From Metarhizobium sp964253915 (GTDB lineage: Bacteria > Pseudomonadota > Alphaproteobacteria > Rhizobiales > Rhizobiaceae): DNA of 64,000 bases. Each line of letters opens with the position of its first letter. Position 1 is the stretch's first letter. The position numbers and the translations under genes are program-made. The notes beneath the pieces were generated by a model, which was not told where the DNA came from, ran no database searches, and was given only the letters and a program-made list of their open reading frames with translations. The stretch is taken from contig NZ_CAXUSG020000011.1 in assembly GCF_964253915.1 (NCBI RefSeq), positions 147,962 through 211,961 of the forward strand, written 5' to 3'. Below, one piece after another: positions 1-9,100 of the stretch.

Positions 1-27
1 GACGCGCAGAATCCTATAGAATTCCCG

Positions 28-43
28 GACCCGCAGGCGGGTC
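28..43 (-). terminator. Possible terminator hairpin after the GFA gene
   Basis: A 6-bp perfect stem (GACCCG/CGGGTC) with a 4-nt loop lies just past the stop of the leftward GFA-type gene. It has no T-run, so termination is only a possibility. Confidence 0.3.
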
Positions 44-54
44 GTAAAGGCAGC

Positions 55-447
55 CTATTCCTCGAAGCGGCTCTCGGACTCGCGATCCCGGTCGTATCGC
101 CGTGACAACGGGAACGGCGGCAGCCAGGATTCTCGCCTTATGGTCCAGAGTTCATAGGTTGGCGTCAGCTGGTCGGGCGCATCCAGGGAGCCGAGGTTGA
201 CTTCGATTTCGTCCCCGGTGCGGGCAAAGACGGGGGAGCCGCAACGGGGGCAGAAAAACCGTCCGGCGTAATCGCGTGTTTCTCCTTCGATTGCCACCGC
301 CTGCTCCGGGAAGATCGCCGATGCATGAAACAGCGCTCCGTGATGCTTGCGGCAATCGAGGCAATGGCACAGGCCGACCCTGTAGGGTTTTCCTGAGGCG
401 ACAAAGCGCACATCGCCGCAGCGGCAGCCGCCAGTGAACCGATCCAT
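55..447 (-). CDS. GFA family (glutathione-dependent formaldehyde-activating enzyme-like) zinc protein
   Basis: This 130-residue protein belongs to the GFA/CENP-V fold family of small zinc proteins. Visible metal-binding motifs are GGCRCGDVRF near residue 6, CHCLDCRK near residue 28 and FCPRCGSPVF near residue 68, which is the usual set of paired cysteines. The ATG at 447 was chosen because GGAGGAG lies about 7 nt upstream and the homologous region begins immediately (MDRFTGGCRCG); the open frame runs far upstream without similarity. Members were named after glutathione/formaldehyde chemistry, but most have unproven substrates, so the specific reaction is not claimed. It stands alone and points away from the pseudogene and topoisomerase gene. 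Confidence 0.85.
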   Translation of the reverse strand: MDRFTGGCRCGDVRFVASGKPYRVGLCHCLDCRKHHGALFHASAIFPEQAVAIEGETRDYAGRFFCPRCGSPVFARTGDEIEVNLGSLDAPDQLTPTYELWTIRRESWLPPFPLSRRYDRDRESESRFEE

Positions 448-884
448 GCCGCGTCTCCTCCAAAGCCGGGCCAACGGATATGTACCACGAGCGGTGTCGG
501 CGTCGCAATTGTCCCGCCAGTGCCGAACGGAAAAGGCCGTCTCCCGGCAGAAGGAGACGGCCTTTGGGCGGACCGGGCGGGGTCCGCGGCTTCGGTGGAG
601 GGGGAGCCGAAGCCCGACGGCTTTGCAAGCCATCCGTGCCTCGGCGAGGGGGGAACCGAAGCGACAACCAAAACCTACTGTGTTTTCCGGACCGGCATAA
701 CTACACCAACGTATGGGCCGGCCTAACCCAGTCGGCAATGTCGCTACGCCCGCTATCCCGACTACCCTCCTTGCATTCGACGAGTGCCGCGAAGGCTGCA
801 GATCCGGGTTTTCCGCGATGGGAAGGCAGGGGAACCAGCGCCCACCCGTCGGTCGGCAGGGTTTCAACGCAAGGAAGAACTTTG
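448..884. other. Intergenic stretch without a convincing gene
   Basis: These 437 bases carry several overlapping open frames on both strands, but none has a recognisable domain, a good ribosome site or conserved motifs. Two imperfect copies of a G-rich motif (GGGAGCCGAAG near 603 and GGGAACCGAAG near 651) flank a GC-rich segment, and a strong hairpin lies at 532-565. The right end holds the ribosome site (AAGGAAG, 871-877) of the pseudogene that follows. I read the region as degenerate intergenic DNA. Confidence 0.5.
532..565 (-). terminator. Strong hairpin, terminator-like on the minus strand
   Basis: A 13-bp perfect inverted repeat (532-544 with 553-565, arms AAAGGCCGTCTCC/GGAGACGGCCTTT) encloses an 8-nt loop. 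Read leftward, the stem is followed by TTTT, the form of an intrinsic terminator. It lies upstream of the leftward GFA gene, so it would shield that gene from transcription entering from the right. Confidence 0.5.
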
Positions 885-1020
885 ATGTCTGACAGTCCGC
901 TCGAGATGACGGTTTCCCGCAGGCAGATGTTGCTGGCCGGCGCGACCGTTTCCGCACGGCATGCTGACCACGCATGCCGACGTCATCAACCCGGATCTGC
1001 TTGCCTTCGTTAAATCCTGA
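885..1020 (+). pseudogene. Remnant of a Tat-exported alpha/beta hydrolase (large internal deletion)
   Basis: An ATG at 885 preceded by AAGGAAG begins a convincing twin-arginine signal start (SRRQMLLAGATVSA). After about 24 codons that frame loses sense, and at about 955 another frame continues as HGMLTTHADVINPDLLAFVKS and then a TGA at 1018-1020. The second piece looks like the last 20 residues of chloroperoxidase-like alpha/beta hydrolases (catalytic His of an HG motif, then a closing LLAF helix). I infer that one gene lost its whole middle, leaving signal peptide and C-terminus joined out of frame. No functional product is expected. Confidence 0.6.
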
Positions 1021-1112
1021 CGGGGCTGACGGCGGGTGTCCCGGCCTGCCTTCCGCTTTTTGTTTGTGCCGCGGCGTGGAACCGCGTGCCCGGCAATCCG
1101 GTTTATGACGGC

Positions 1113-2216
1113 ATGAACCAGATGATCCCGAAAGACAGGATTGCGGCGGCGGCGGCGCAAGGCAAGCTGACGTCAGGGCTCGTTTATCGCAGCAGCCTCG
1201 AAGAGGGCATCACGCGCAAACCGGCGGCGAAAGGTTTTGCCTATTTCATGCCGGGCGGGCGGCGAATAAAGGACAATTCCGAAATTGCCCGCTTGAACGC
1301 CCTGGCGATCCCGCCCGCCTATACCGACGTCATCATCTCGACCGATCCCCTGTCGCACCTGCAAGCCGTCGGCAACGATGCCCGGGGCCGTCGGCAATAC
1401 CGCTACCATCCGGATTGGCATGCCGAGCGGGGCCGGGCCAAGTTCGAGCGGCTCGCCGATTTCGCCCACCGCCTGCCCGATATTCGCGAGCGCGTCGACA
1501 GCGATCTACGCATCCGGGGGCTGACGATGGAAAAGGCGCTGGCAACCGTGGTGTGGATGCTCGACAATCTCTACATCCGCATCGGCAACAGCACCTATGC
1601 GCAAAGCAACGGCTCCTATGGGTTAACGACCTTGCGAAACCGCCACGTGACGATCACTGGTTCCAGCGTCCGTTTCCGTTTCAAGGGAAAGTCCGGCAAG
1701 CAATGGAACCTCGTCTACAGCGACAGGCGGATCGCCAATGTCGTGCGAAAACTGCAGGAATTGCCCGGCCAGCAACTCTTCCAGTATGTGTGCGAAGGTG
1801 GCGATTGCCGGCAGATCTCGTCGCACGACGTTAATGCCTATATCAGGGAAGCCGCCGGCGACGATTTTACCTCACGCCAGTTCCGCACCTGGGGAGCGAC
1901 CTGCATGGCCGTTTCCGCCCTTGCGCCGCTTGAGGTCGGACCGTCCGAGCGGGCCATCGCCCAGCAGATCAACGAGGCGATCGATGGGGTGGCCGCGAAA
2001 CTGGTCAATACCCGCGCCGTCTGCCGCTCCTCCTACATTCATCCCGCCGTGTTCGACGATTTTCGCGCGGGCAAGCTTGCCGGGATCAACAGGTTGAGGA
2101 AAACCCGCAGCCAGCGGCTTCTGGAATGGATGGACGAGGAGGAGATCCGCGTGCTGCACTGGCTGACGTCCCGCGAAACTTCGGGGCCAACGTCGAAGAC
2201 GGAAAAGGCCCGCTGA
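1113..2216 (+). CDS. DNA topoisomerase IB
   Basis: The product is a poxvirus-type topoisomerase IB of about 367 residues, which relaxes supercoils through a transient 3'-phosphotyrosine nick. Family landmarks are visible: the N-terminal KGFAYFMPGGRRI and LAIPPAYTDV blocks, the YRYHPDW segment, the FRTWGAT helix carrying an active-site Arg, and the nucleophile Tyr in CRSSYIHP (about residue 308). The usual family start is unclear. The ATG at 1113 is chosen, a second ATG is at 1122, and a GTG at 1086 gives nine more residues; none has a strong ribosome site. The gene converges on katG across a bidirectional terminator. Confidence 0.88.
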   Translation: MNQMIPKDRIAAAAAQGKLTSGLVYRSSLEEGITRKPAAKGFAYFMPGGRRIKDNSEIARLNALAIPPAYTDVIISTDPLSHLQAVGNDARGRRQYRYHPDWHAERGRAKFERLADFAHRLPDIRERVDSDLRIRGLTMEKALATVVWMLDNLYIRIGNSTYAQSNGSYGLTTLRNRHVTITGSSVRFRFKGKSGKQWNLVYSDRRIANVVRKLQELPGQQLFQYVCEGGDCRQISSHDVNAYIREAAGDDFTSRQFRTWGATCMAVSALAPLEVGPSERAIAQQINEAIDGVAAKLVNTRAVCRSSYIHPAVFDDFRAGKLAGINRLRKTRSQRLLEWMDEEEIRVLHWLTSRETSGPTSKTEKAR

Positions 2217-2232
2217 CATTGCCAGCGGGCCT
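2206..2232. terminator. Bidirectional terminator between topoisomerase IB and katG
   Basis: A 10-bp perfect stem (AGGCCCGCTG/CAGCGGGCCT) with a 7-nt loop sits between two converging genes and overlaps the topoisomerase stop codon. It is flanked by AAAA on the left, which reads as TTTT leftward, and by a T-containing stretch on the right. Confidence 0.7.
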
Positions 2233-2261
2233 CGTTTGTCACTTGAGATCGAACGCTTCGA

Positions 2262-4436
2262 TCAGGCGATGTCGAAACGGTCGGCGTTCATCACCTTGGT
2301 CCAGGCAGCGACGAAGTCGTTGACGAACTTTTCGGCGTTGTCGTCCTGGGCGTAGACTTCGGCATAGGAACGCAGGATCGAGTTCGAGCCGAAGACCAGA
2401 TCGACACGCGTCGCGGTCCACTTCACGGCACCCGTCTTGCGGTCGCGGATCTCGTAGAGACCATTGCCGACCGGCTTCCAGCTGTAGGCCATGTCGGTCA
2501 GGTTGACGAAGAAGTCGTTGGTCAGGGCACCGACGCGGTCGGTGAACACGCCGTGCGCCGTGCCGCCGTGGTTGGTGCCGAGAACGCGCAGGCCGCCGAC
2601 CAGGACGGTCATTTCCGCAGCGGTGAGGCCGAGAAGCTGGGTCTTGTCGAGCAGCAGTTCTTCGGCGCTGACGGCGTAGTCCTTCTTCAGCCAGTTGCGG
2701 TAACCGTCATGGATCGGTTCCAGCACGTCGAAGGAGGCTGCGTCAGTCTGCTGGTCGGTGGCGTCGCCACGGCCGGCTGCGAAGGGCACGGTGACATCGA
2801 AGCCGGCAACCTTGGCAGCCTGCTCGACGGCGACATTACCGGCAAGAACGATCACGTCGGCGATGCTGGCACCCGTTGCCGCAGCGATCGGCTCAAGCAC
2901 CGAAAGCACGCGGGCGAGGCGGGCCGGCTCGTTGCCTTCCCAATCCTTCTGCGGTGCGAGACGGATGCGCGCGCCGTTGGCGCCGCCACGCATGTCCGAA
3001 CCACGGAAGGTGCGGGCGCTGTCCCAGGCGGTGGCGATCATGTCGGACAGGGAGAGGCCGGAAGCGGCGATCTTCGCCTTCACTGCCACGACGTCATAGC
3101 TGGTGTTGCCGGCCGGAACCGGATCCTGCCAGATCAGTTCCTCGGAAGGAACGTCCGGGCCGAAGTAACGGGCCTTCGGTCCCATGTCGCGGTGGGTGAG
3201 CTTGAACCAGGCGCGGGCGAACGCGTCGGAGAAAGCCTCCTGGTCGTTCATGAAGCGCAGCGAGATTTCGCGATAGATCGGGTCGACCTTCAGCGCCATG
3301 TCGGCGTCGGTCATCATCGGGTTGTGGCGGATCGACGGATCCTCGACGTCAGCCGGCTTGTCGGCGTCGGCGATCGAGACCGGCTCCCACTGCCATGCGC
3401 CTGCCGGCGACTTGCGCAGTTCCCATTCATGCTTGAACAGCATCTGGAAGAAGCCGTTGTCCCACTTCGTCGGTTCCGTCGTCCAGGCGCCTTCGATGCC
3501 GCTGACCACGGTGTCGCGGCCGATGCCGCGCTTGGTGGTGTTCATCCAGCCGAGGCCCTGGAATTCGACGTCGGAAGCTTCCGGATCGGGGCTGAGCAGG
3601 CTGGCGTCGCCATTGCCGTGCGCCTTGCCGACCGTATGGCCGCCGGCGGTCAACGCCACGGTCTCTTCATCGTCCATGGCCATGCGCGCAAAAGTTTCGC
3701 GCATCATCGCCGCGGTCTTCAGCGGGTCGGGCTGGCCGTTGACGCCTTCCGGGTTGACGTAGATCAGGCCCATCTGCACCGCAGCAAGCGGGTTTTCCAG
3801 GGTCTTCGGGTCGGCAACGCTGGTGTAGCGGTTGTCGCTCGGCGCCAGCCACTGCTTTTCGGCACCCCAGTAGACGTCCTTTTCAGGATGCCAGATGTCT
3901 TCGCGGCCGAAGGCGAAACCGAAGGTCTTCAGGCCGGCGGTCTCATAAGCGATGGTGCCGGCGAGCGCGATCAGGTCGGCCCAGCTGATCTTGTTGCCGT
4001 ATTTCTTCTTGATCGGCCACAGCAGGCGGCGTGGCTTGTCGGTGTTGGCGTTGTCGGGCCACGAGTTCAGCGGTGCAAAGCGCTGGTTGCCGGTGCCGGC
4101 GCCACCGCGGCCGTCGGTCATGCGGTAGGAACCGGCGGCGTGCCAGGTCATGCGCACGATCGTGCCCACATAGTTGCCCCAGTCGGCCGGCCACCACTCC
4201 TGGCTGTCGGTCATCAGGGCGCGAACGTCGTTCTTCAGCGCCTCGACGTCGAGCGTCTTCAGCTCTTCGCGGTAGTTGAAGTTCTTGCCGAGCGGATTGG
4301 TCTTGGTGTCGTGCTGGTGCAGGATGTCGAGATTGAGCGAATTGGGCCACCAATTCGTGACCGAAGACCCCGAAGAGGTCATTCCGCCATGCATCACGGG
4401 ACACTTGCCCGCCGGCTTCACGTTGTTACCGTCCAT
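2262..4436 (-). CDS. katG: Catalase-peroxidase KatG
   Basis: This bifunctional haem catalase-peroxidase of 724 residues detoxifies hydrogen peroxide in the cytoplasm. The distal pocket is R95-W98-H99 (RMTWHAAGSYR), the proximal haem ligand is H267 (GGHTVGKAHG), and the Trp-Tyr-Met adduct specific to KatG can form from W98, Y226 and M252. The ATG at 4436 was chosen because AAGGAAGAG lies just upstream and the protein then has the family N-terminus; the open frame extends 37 residues further without similarity. It is divergent from oxyR, the expected activator, with 154 bp between the two starts. Confidence 0.97.
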   Translation of the reverse strand: MDGNNVKPAGKCPVMHGGMTSSGSSVTNWWPNSLNLDILHQHDTKTNPLGKNFNYREELKTLDVEALKNDVRALMTDSQEWWPADWGNYVGTIVRMTWHAAGSYRMTDGRGGAGTGNQRFAPLNSWPDNANTDKPRRLLWPIKKKYGNKISWADLIALAGTIAYETAGLKTFGFAFGREDIWHPEKDVYWGAEKQWLAPSDNRYTSVADPKTLENPLAAVQMGLIYVNPEGVNGQPDPLKTAAMMRETFARMAMDDEETVALTAGGHTVGKAHGNGDASLLSPDPEASDVEFQGLGWMNTTKRGIGRDTVVSGIEGAWTTEPTKWDNGFFQMLFKHEWELRKSPAGAWQWEPVSIADADKPADVEDPSIRHNPMMTDADMALKVDPIYREISLRFMNDQEAFSDAFARAWFKLTHRDMGPKARYFGPDVPSEELIWQDPVPAGNTSYDVVAVKAKIAASGLSLSDMIATAWDSARTFRGSDMRGGANGARIRLAPQKDWEGNEPARLARVLSVLEPIAAATGASIADVIVLAGNVAVEQAAKVAGFDVTVPFAAGRGDATDQQTDAASFDVLEPIHDGYRNWLKKDYAVSAEELLLDKTQLLGLTAAEMTVLVGGLRVLGTNHGGTAHGVFTDRVGALTNDFFVNLTDMAYSWKPVGNGLYEIRDRKTGAVKWTATRVDLVFGSNSILRSYAEVYAQDDNAEKFVNDFVAAWTKVMNADRFDIA

Positions 4437-4590
4437 TTCTCTTCCTTTCATCGCTTGCGAATGATCTGGCACTGACCCGGCTGCCGGAATCCCCCTGCCG
4501 TGCTCATAGTCTGGCCCTGCGACAACCGTATAAATCACTCTTTGCATAAAGAAAACTTGTATTTTCTAATGACATCGATAGGAATAACTT
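4437..4590. promoter_or_regulatory. katG-oxyR divergent control region
   Basis: This 154-bp spacer must hold both promoters. It becomes AT-rich towards oxyR (about 4525-4590) and contains an ATAG element near 4577, compatible with a partial OxyR half-site. I could not define a full four-part OxyR operator by eye, so the site itself is only suggested. Confidence 0.45.
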
Positions 4591-5502
4591 ATGAGTTCGA
4601 TTTCTATAAGGCACCTCCGCTATTTCGACGCGCTTTCCCAGCACGGCCATTTCGGCAGGGCTGCGGAAGCCTGCGCCATCTCCCAGCCGGCGCTCTCCCT
4701 GCAGGTGAAAGAACTGGAGGATGTGCTGGGCGTGGCGTTGATCGAAAGAAGCAGCCGGCAGATCCGGTTGACAAGCGTCGGCGAAGCCTTCGTGCCGCGG
4801 GTGCGCGAAATCCTGCGCGCCATCGACGAGCTGGGCGAACTGGCGCGCGCCTCGCTCAGTCCGCTGGCCGGGCGGCTGCGCATCGGGATGATCCCGACCG
4901 TCGCGCCTTACCTGCTGCCTTCGTTCATCAAGCGGCTGACCGAAGATTTCCCCGATCTCGACCCGCGTCCACGCGAGGCGGTGACGCAGAAACTGATCGA
5001 GGACCTGATGGCCGGACGTCTGGATGTGGCGGTTGTCGCCCTGCCGGTATCCGAGCCGTCGCTGCACGAACAGTTGCTCTTCGACGAGGAGTTCATGCTG
5101 GTGCGGCCTTTGAGCGACCGCAACAAGCCGGTGCCGGGTTCGGACGTGCTGCGCGAAATGCGGCTGCTTTTGCTGGAAGAGGGGCACTGCTTCCGCGAGC
5201 AGGCCCTGTCTTTCTGCAAGATGTCCCCCACCGTCGCGCGTGAACTGATGGAAGGAAGCTCGCTATCGACGCTGGTGCAGATGGTGGGCGTCGGTCTCGG
5301 CGTTACCCTGATCCCCAGCATGGCCATCGGCACCGAGACGGCCTCCGCACGGGTTTCCGTCGCCAGGCTGCATGAACCGCGGCCGTCGCGCAGCATCGGC
5401 ATGGTCTGGCGGAAAACCAATCCGCTGGCCGAGGGCTTTCTGCAGATTGCCGACATTCTCCGCGAGGAGCATGCCAACCACAAGCTCGCCGGCGCCGTCT
5501 GA
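4591..5502 (+). CDS. oxyR: OxyR, peroxide-sensing LysR-type regulator
   Basis: This 303-residue LysR regulator has an N-terminal winged helix (residues 1-60) and a periplasmic-binding-protein-like sensor domain. The redox pair is visible as C200 and C209 in EEGHCFREQALSFCK, matching the C199/C208 disulphide switch of enterobacterial OxyR in both position and context. Reaction with peroxide should form this disulphide and activate the divergent katG. The gene ends in front of a hairpin at 5514-5532 and converges on putR. Confidence 0.95.
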   Translation: MSSISIRHLRYFDALSQHGHFGRAAEACAISQPALSLQVKELEDVLGVALIERSSRQIRLTSVGEAFVPRVREILRAIDELGELARASLSPLAGRLRIGMIPTVAPYLLPSFIKRLTEDFPDLDPRPREAVTQKLIEDLMAGRLDVAVVALPVSEPSLHEQLLFDEEFMLVRPLSDRNKPVPGSDVLREMRLLLLEEGHCFREQALSFCKMSPTVARELMEGSSLSTLVQMVGVGLGVTLIPSMAIGTETASARVSVARLHEPRPSRSIGMVWRKTNPLAEGFLQIADILREEHANHKLAGAV

Positions 5503-5513
5503 ACGGCACGCCG

Positions 5514-5532
5514 GCTGAGGCCATGCCTCAGC
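5514..5532. terminator. Hairpin between convergent oxyR and putR
   Basis: An 8-bp perfect stem (GCTGAGGC/GCCTCAGC) with a 3-nt loop overlaps the putR stop codon. It is well placed to end oxyR transcripts, but the following T content is weak. Confidence 0.45.
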
Positions 5533-6001
5533 GGCCGCTTTCCTTGACGGATTCCATCGCGACCGAGGTGGAGGTGCTTGCCACATTGGGAAGACTCGAT
5601 ATCTTTTCGCCGAGGACTTCCCTGTAGCGTCTGATGTCGGAAGTCCGGATCTTCAGCAGGTAATCGAACCGGCCGGCGATCATGTGGCACTCTTCGACTT
5701 CCTTGATCTTGCGGACGGCGGTGTTGAATGCGGTCAGCGCCTTTTCCTTGGTATCGGACAATTTCACCTCGGCGAAAGCGACGTGATCCATGCCGAGTTT
5801 CTTCGGATTGAGGATGGCGCGGAAGCCGTCGATGTACCCTTCGCTGATCAGCCGTTGTAGGCGAAGGGCGCATGGCGTTTTCGAAAGGCCGACGGCGGTG
5901 GAGATTTCGGTGATGGAAATGCGAGCGTTTTCAACGAGTAGATCGAGAATCTTCCTGTCTATCGTGTCGATTTCACTGTTTTCCTGTTTGGTTTTGGACA
6001 T
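5528..6001 (-). CDS. putR: PutR-like Lrp/AsnC family regulator
   Basis: The product is a 157-residue Lrp/AsnC regulator: an N-terminal helix-turn-helix (IDRKILDLLVENARISITEI onward, HTH about residues 30-55) and a C-terminal RAM ligand domain. It is divergently placed next to putA. In Agrobacterium and other rhizobia an Lrp-type PutR activates putA in response to proline, and the PutA here lacks its own DNA-binding domain, so the assignment rests on family plus position. Its start is the ATG at 6001. Confidence 0.88.
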   Translation of the reverse strand: MSKTKQENSEIDTIDRKILDLLVENARISITEISTAVGLSKTPCALRLQRLISEGYIDGFRAILNPKKLGMDHVAFAEVKLSDTKEKALTAFNTAVRKIKEVEECHMIAGRFDYLLKIRTSDIRRYREVLGEKISSLPNVASTSTSVAMESVKESGR

Positions 6002-6164
6002 AAAGTAGCGCCTTGGCCTGTCTATTTGGTGATAAGTCCTGATTTATTCAGAATAATGGTGAGAATTCGCTGCAGCAATCGAATATGGTGGCGCCGCGCA
6101 ATCTCCTCCAGGTCGATGATTTGCGTAAGACCCGTGTCAATGGCTTCCTTCTGCAAGGATGGTG
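6002..6164. promoter_or_regulatory. putR-putA divergent control region
   Basis: This 163-bp spacer separates the two divergent starts and is AT-rich near putR (6025-6060). It should contain the PutR binding sites, but I could not mark an Lrp operator with confidence. AAGGA at 6155-6159 is the putA ribosome site. Confidence 0.45.
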
Positions 6165-9100
6165 ATGGAAATGGCTGAACCCGCGATCAACAACGAAAAA
6201 AACATCTTTGCCGCTTTCGCCCCGCCGGTCCGGGCGCAGAGCGCGTTGCGGCAGGCGATCACCGCCGCCTATCGCAAGCCGGAACAGCAGGCCGTCAACG
6301 ATCTCCTGGCCCAGGCCTCGCTGCCGGAGGATGTTGCGGCCCGTACCCGCGAGACGGCGCGGAACCTCATCGTGGCCTTGCGGGCAAAACACAAGGGGTC
6401 CGGGGTCGAGGGGCTGGTGCATGAATATTCGCTCTCCAGCCAGGAAGGCGTGGCGCTGATGTGCCTGGCGGAAGCGCTGCTGCGCATTCCGGATACGGCG
6501 ACGCGCGACGCGCTGATCCGCGACAAGATCGCCGACGGCAACTGGAAGTCGCATATCGGCGAGGGCCGTTCGCTGTTCGTCAATGCGGCGACCTGGGGCC
6601 TCGTCGTCACCGGCAAGCTCACCTCGACGGTCAACGACCGCAGCCTGTCGGCGGCACTGACGCGGCTGATCGCCCGCTGCGGCGAACCCGTCATCCGCCG
6701 CGGCGTCGACATGGCGATGCGCATGATGGGCGAGCAGTTCGTCACCGGCGAAACCATCGAGGAAGCGCTGCGGCGCTCCCGCGCCATGGAGCAGAAAGGC
6801 TTTCGCTATTCCTACGACATGCTGGGCGAGGCGGCGACAACGGCTGCCGACGCCGAGCGGTATTACAAGGATTATGAAGCGGCGATCCACGCCATCGGCA
6901 AGGCATCGGCCGGGCGCGGCATCTATGAGGGGCCGGGGATCTCGATCAAGCTGTCCGCCCTGCATCCGCGCTACACGCGCTCGCAGGCCGAACGGGTGAT
7001 GAGCGAGTTGCTGCCGAAGGTGAAAGCGCTGGCGGCCATCGCCAAGTCCTACAATATCGGCCTGAACATCGACGCGGAGGAGGCCGACCGGCTGGAACTG
7101 TCGCTCGATCTGCTCGAAGCACTTTGCTTCGATCCTGCGCTTGCCAACTGGGATGGCATCGGTTTCGTGGTGCAGGCTTATGGAAAGCGCTGCCCCTTCG
7201 TACTCGATTTCGTCATCGATCTTGCCCGGCGGTCGAGCCGGCGCATCATGGTCCGGCTGGTCAAGGGCGCCTATTGGGATGCCGAGATCAAGCGGGCGCA
7301 GCTCGACGGGCTGGAAGACTTTCCGGTTTTCACCCGCAAGGTGCATACTGATGTCTCTTACATCGCCTGTGCCAGAAAGCTGCTTGCGGCCACCGATGCC
7401 GTCTTCCCGCAATTCGCCACCCACAATGCCCAGACGCTTTCCGCCATCTACCAGCTGGCAGGTCCGGATTTCCGCGTCGGCCAGTACGAGTTTCAGTGCC
7501 TTCACGGCATGGGTGAGCCGCTCTACGAAGAAGTCGTCGGCCGTGAAAAGCTCGACCGTCCGTGCCGCATCTATGCGCCGGTCGGCACCCATGAGACATT
7601 GCTTGCCTATCTCGTCCGGCGCCTGCTGGAAAACGGTGCGAACTCCTCCTTCGTCAACCGCATTGCCGATCCGCTTGTGTCGGTGGACGAACTTGTCGCC
7701 GATCCGGTGGCGGTGGTGCAGGCCATGGCCTCTCCGGGCGCAAAACACGACCGCATCTCGCTTCCCCAGGATCTCTATGGCAAGGGCAGGCTCAATTCTG
7801 CCGGCCTCGATCTCTCCAACGAGACGGTGCTTGCGGCGCTTTCCGGCGAACTGCGCGAAAGTGCTGCCGTAGAATGGCAGGCCGAACCGATGCTGGCGGA
7901 TGGTTCGGGCGATGGCGACAGACGTCCTGTCCGTAACCCGGCGGATCTGAGCGACGTCGTCGGCTATGTCACCGAAATCCACGCCGAGGACGTGGCGAAG
8001 GCCGCGCGTCTTGCACTTGAGGCGGCACCCGTCTGGGCTGCCGTGTCGCCGCGTGAACGGGGCGACTGCCTGGACAGGGCGGCAGACCTGATGCAGGCGC
8101 GCATGCCGGCCCTGATCGGCCTGGCGATCCGCGAGGCCGGCAAATCGGCGGCGAATGCGATTGCCGAAGTGCGGGAAGCGATCGATTTCCTGCGTTATTA
8201 CGCGGAGCAGGCCCGCCGTACGCTGGGTGCCGGCCACAAGCCGCTCGGGCCGGTGGTCTGCATCAGCCCCTGGAATTTTCCGCTCGCCATCTTCACCGGA
8301 CAGATCGCGGCGGCCCTTGTCGCCGGCAATCCGGTGCTGGCCAAGCCGGCGGAAGAAACGCCGCTGATCGCCGCCGAAGCCATCCGCATTCTCCACGAGG
8401 CCGGTATCCCTGCCGGCGCCGTGCAGCTTGTGCCGGGAGACGGACGGGTCGGCGCAGCCCTGGTCGCGGCCGGGGAAACGGCGGCGGTGATGTTTACCGG
8501 CTCGACCGAGGTCGCCCGTCTGATCCAGGCCGAACTGTCCAGCCGCCTGTCTGCCTCAGGCAAACCGATCCCGCTGATTGCCGAGACCGGCGGACAGAAC
8601 GCTATGATCGTCGATTCCTCGGCGCTGGCGGAACAGGTGGTCGCCGATGTCATTGCTTCGGCCTTCGACAGTGCCGGCCAGCGTTGCTCCGCGCTGCGTG
8701 TCCTGTGCCTGCAGGAAGATGTCGCGGACCGGACGCTGACGATGCTCAAGGGCGCCCTGGCGGAACTCCGCATCGGCCGCACCGATACGCTGAACGTCGA
8801 TACGGGTCCGGTGATCACCACTGAGGCCCGGGAAACCATCGAGGCGCATATCGAGAGAATGCGTTCGCTCGGCCGCAAGGTCGAACAGGTGGCCTTGCCG
8901 CCGGAAGCTGAGCGCGGCACCTTCGTCTCGCCGACGATCATCGAGCTGCAGTCGCTGTCCGATCTCAAGCGTGAGGTTTTTGGCCCGGTGCTGCACGTGG
9001 TGCGTTTCAAGCGTGACGACCTGGACCGGCTGATCGATGACATCAACGCCACGGGGTACGGCCTGACCTTCGGCCTGCACACCCGCCTCGACGAAACCAT

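Noticed and set aside
448..884. Several overlapping open frames between the GFA gene and the pseudogene
   Set aside because: No ribosome sites, no conserved motifs and low-complexity products; treated as intergenic.
2553..4475. Long rightward open frame (640 codons) antisense to katG
   Set aside because: It lies wholly over a clear katG, has no domain motifs, and is the usual GC-rich antisense frame.
6048..8396. Long leftward open frame (782 codons) antisense to putA
   Set aside because: It mirrors the putA codons, and its composition (rich in Arg, Gly, His, Asp) is typical of antisense frames.
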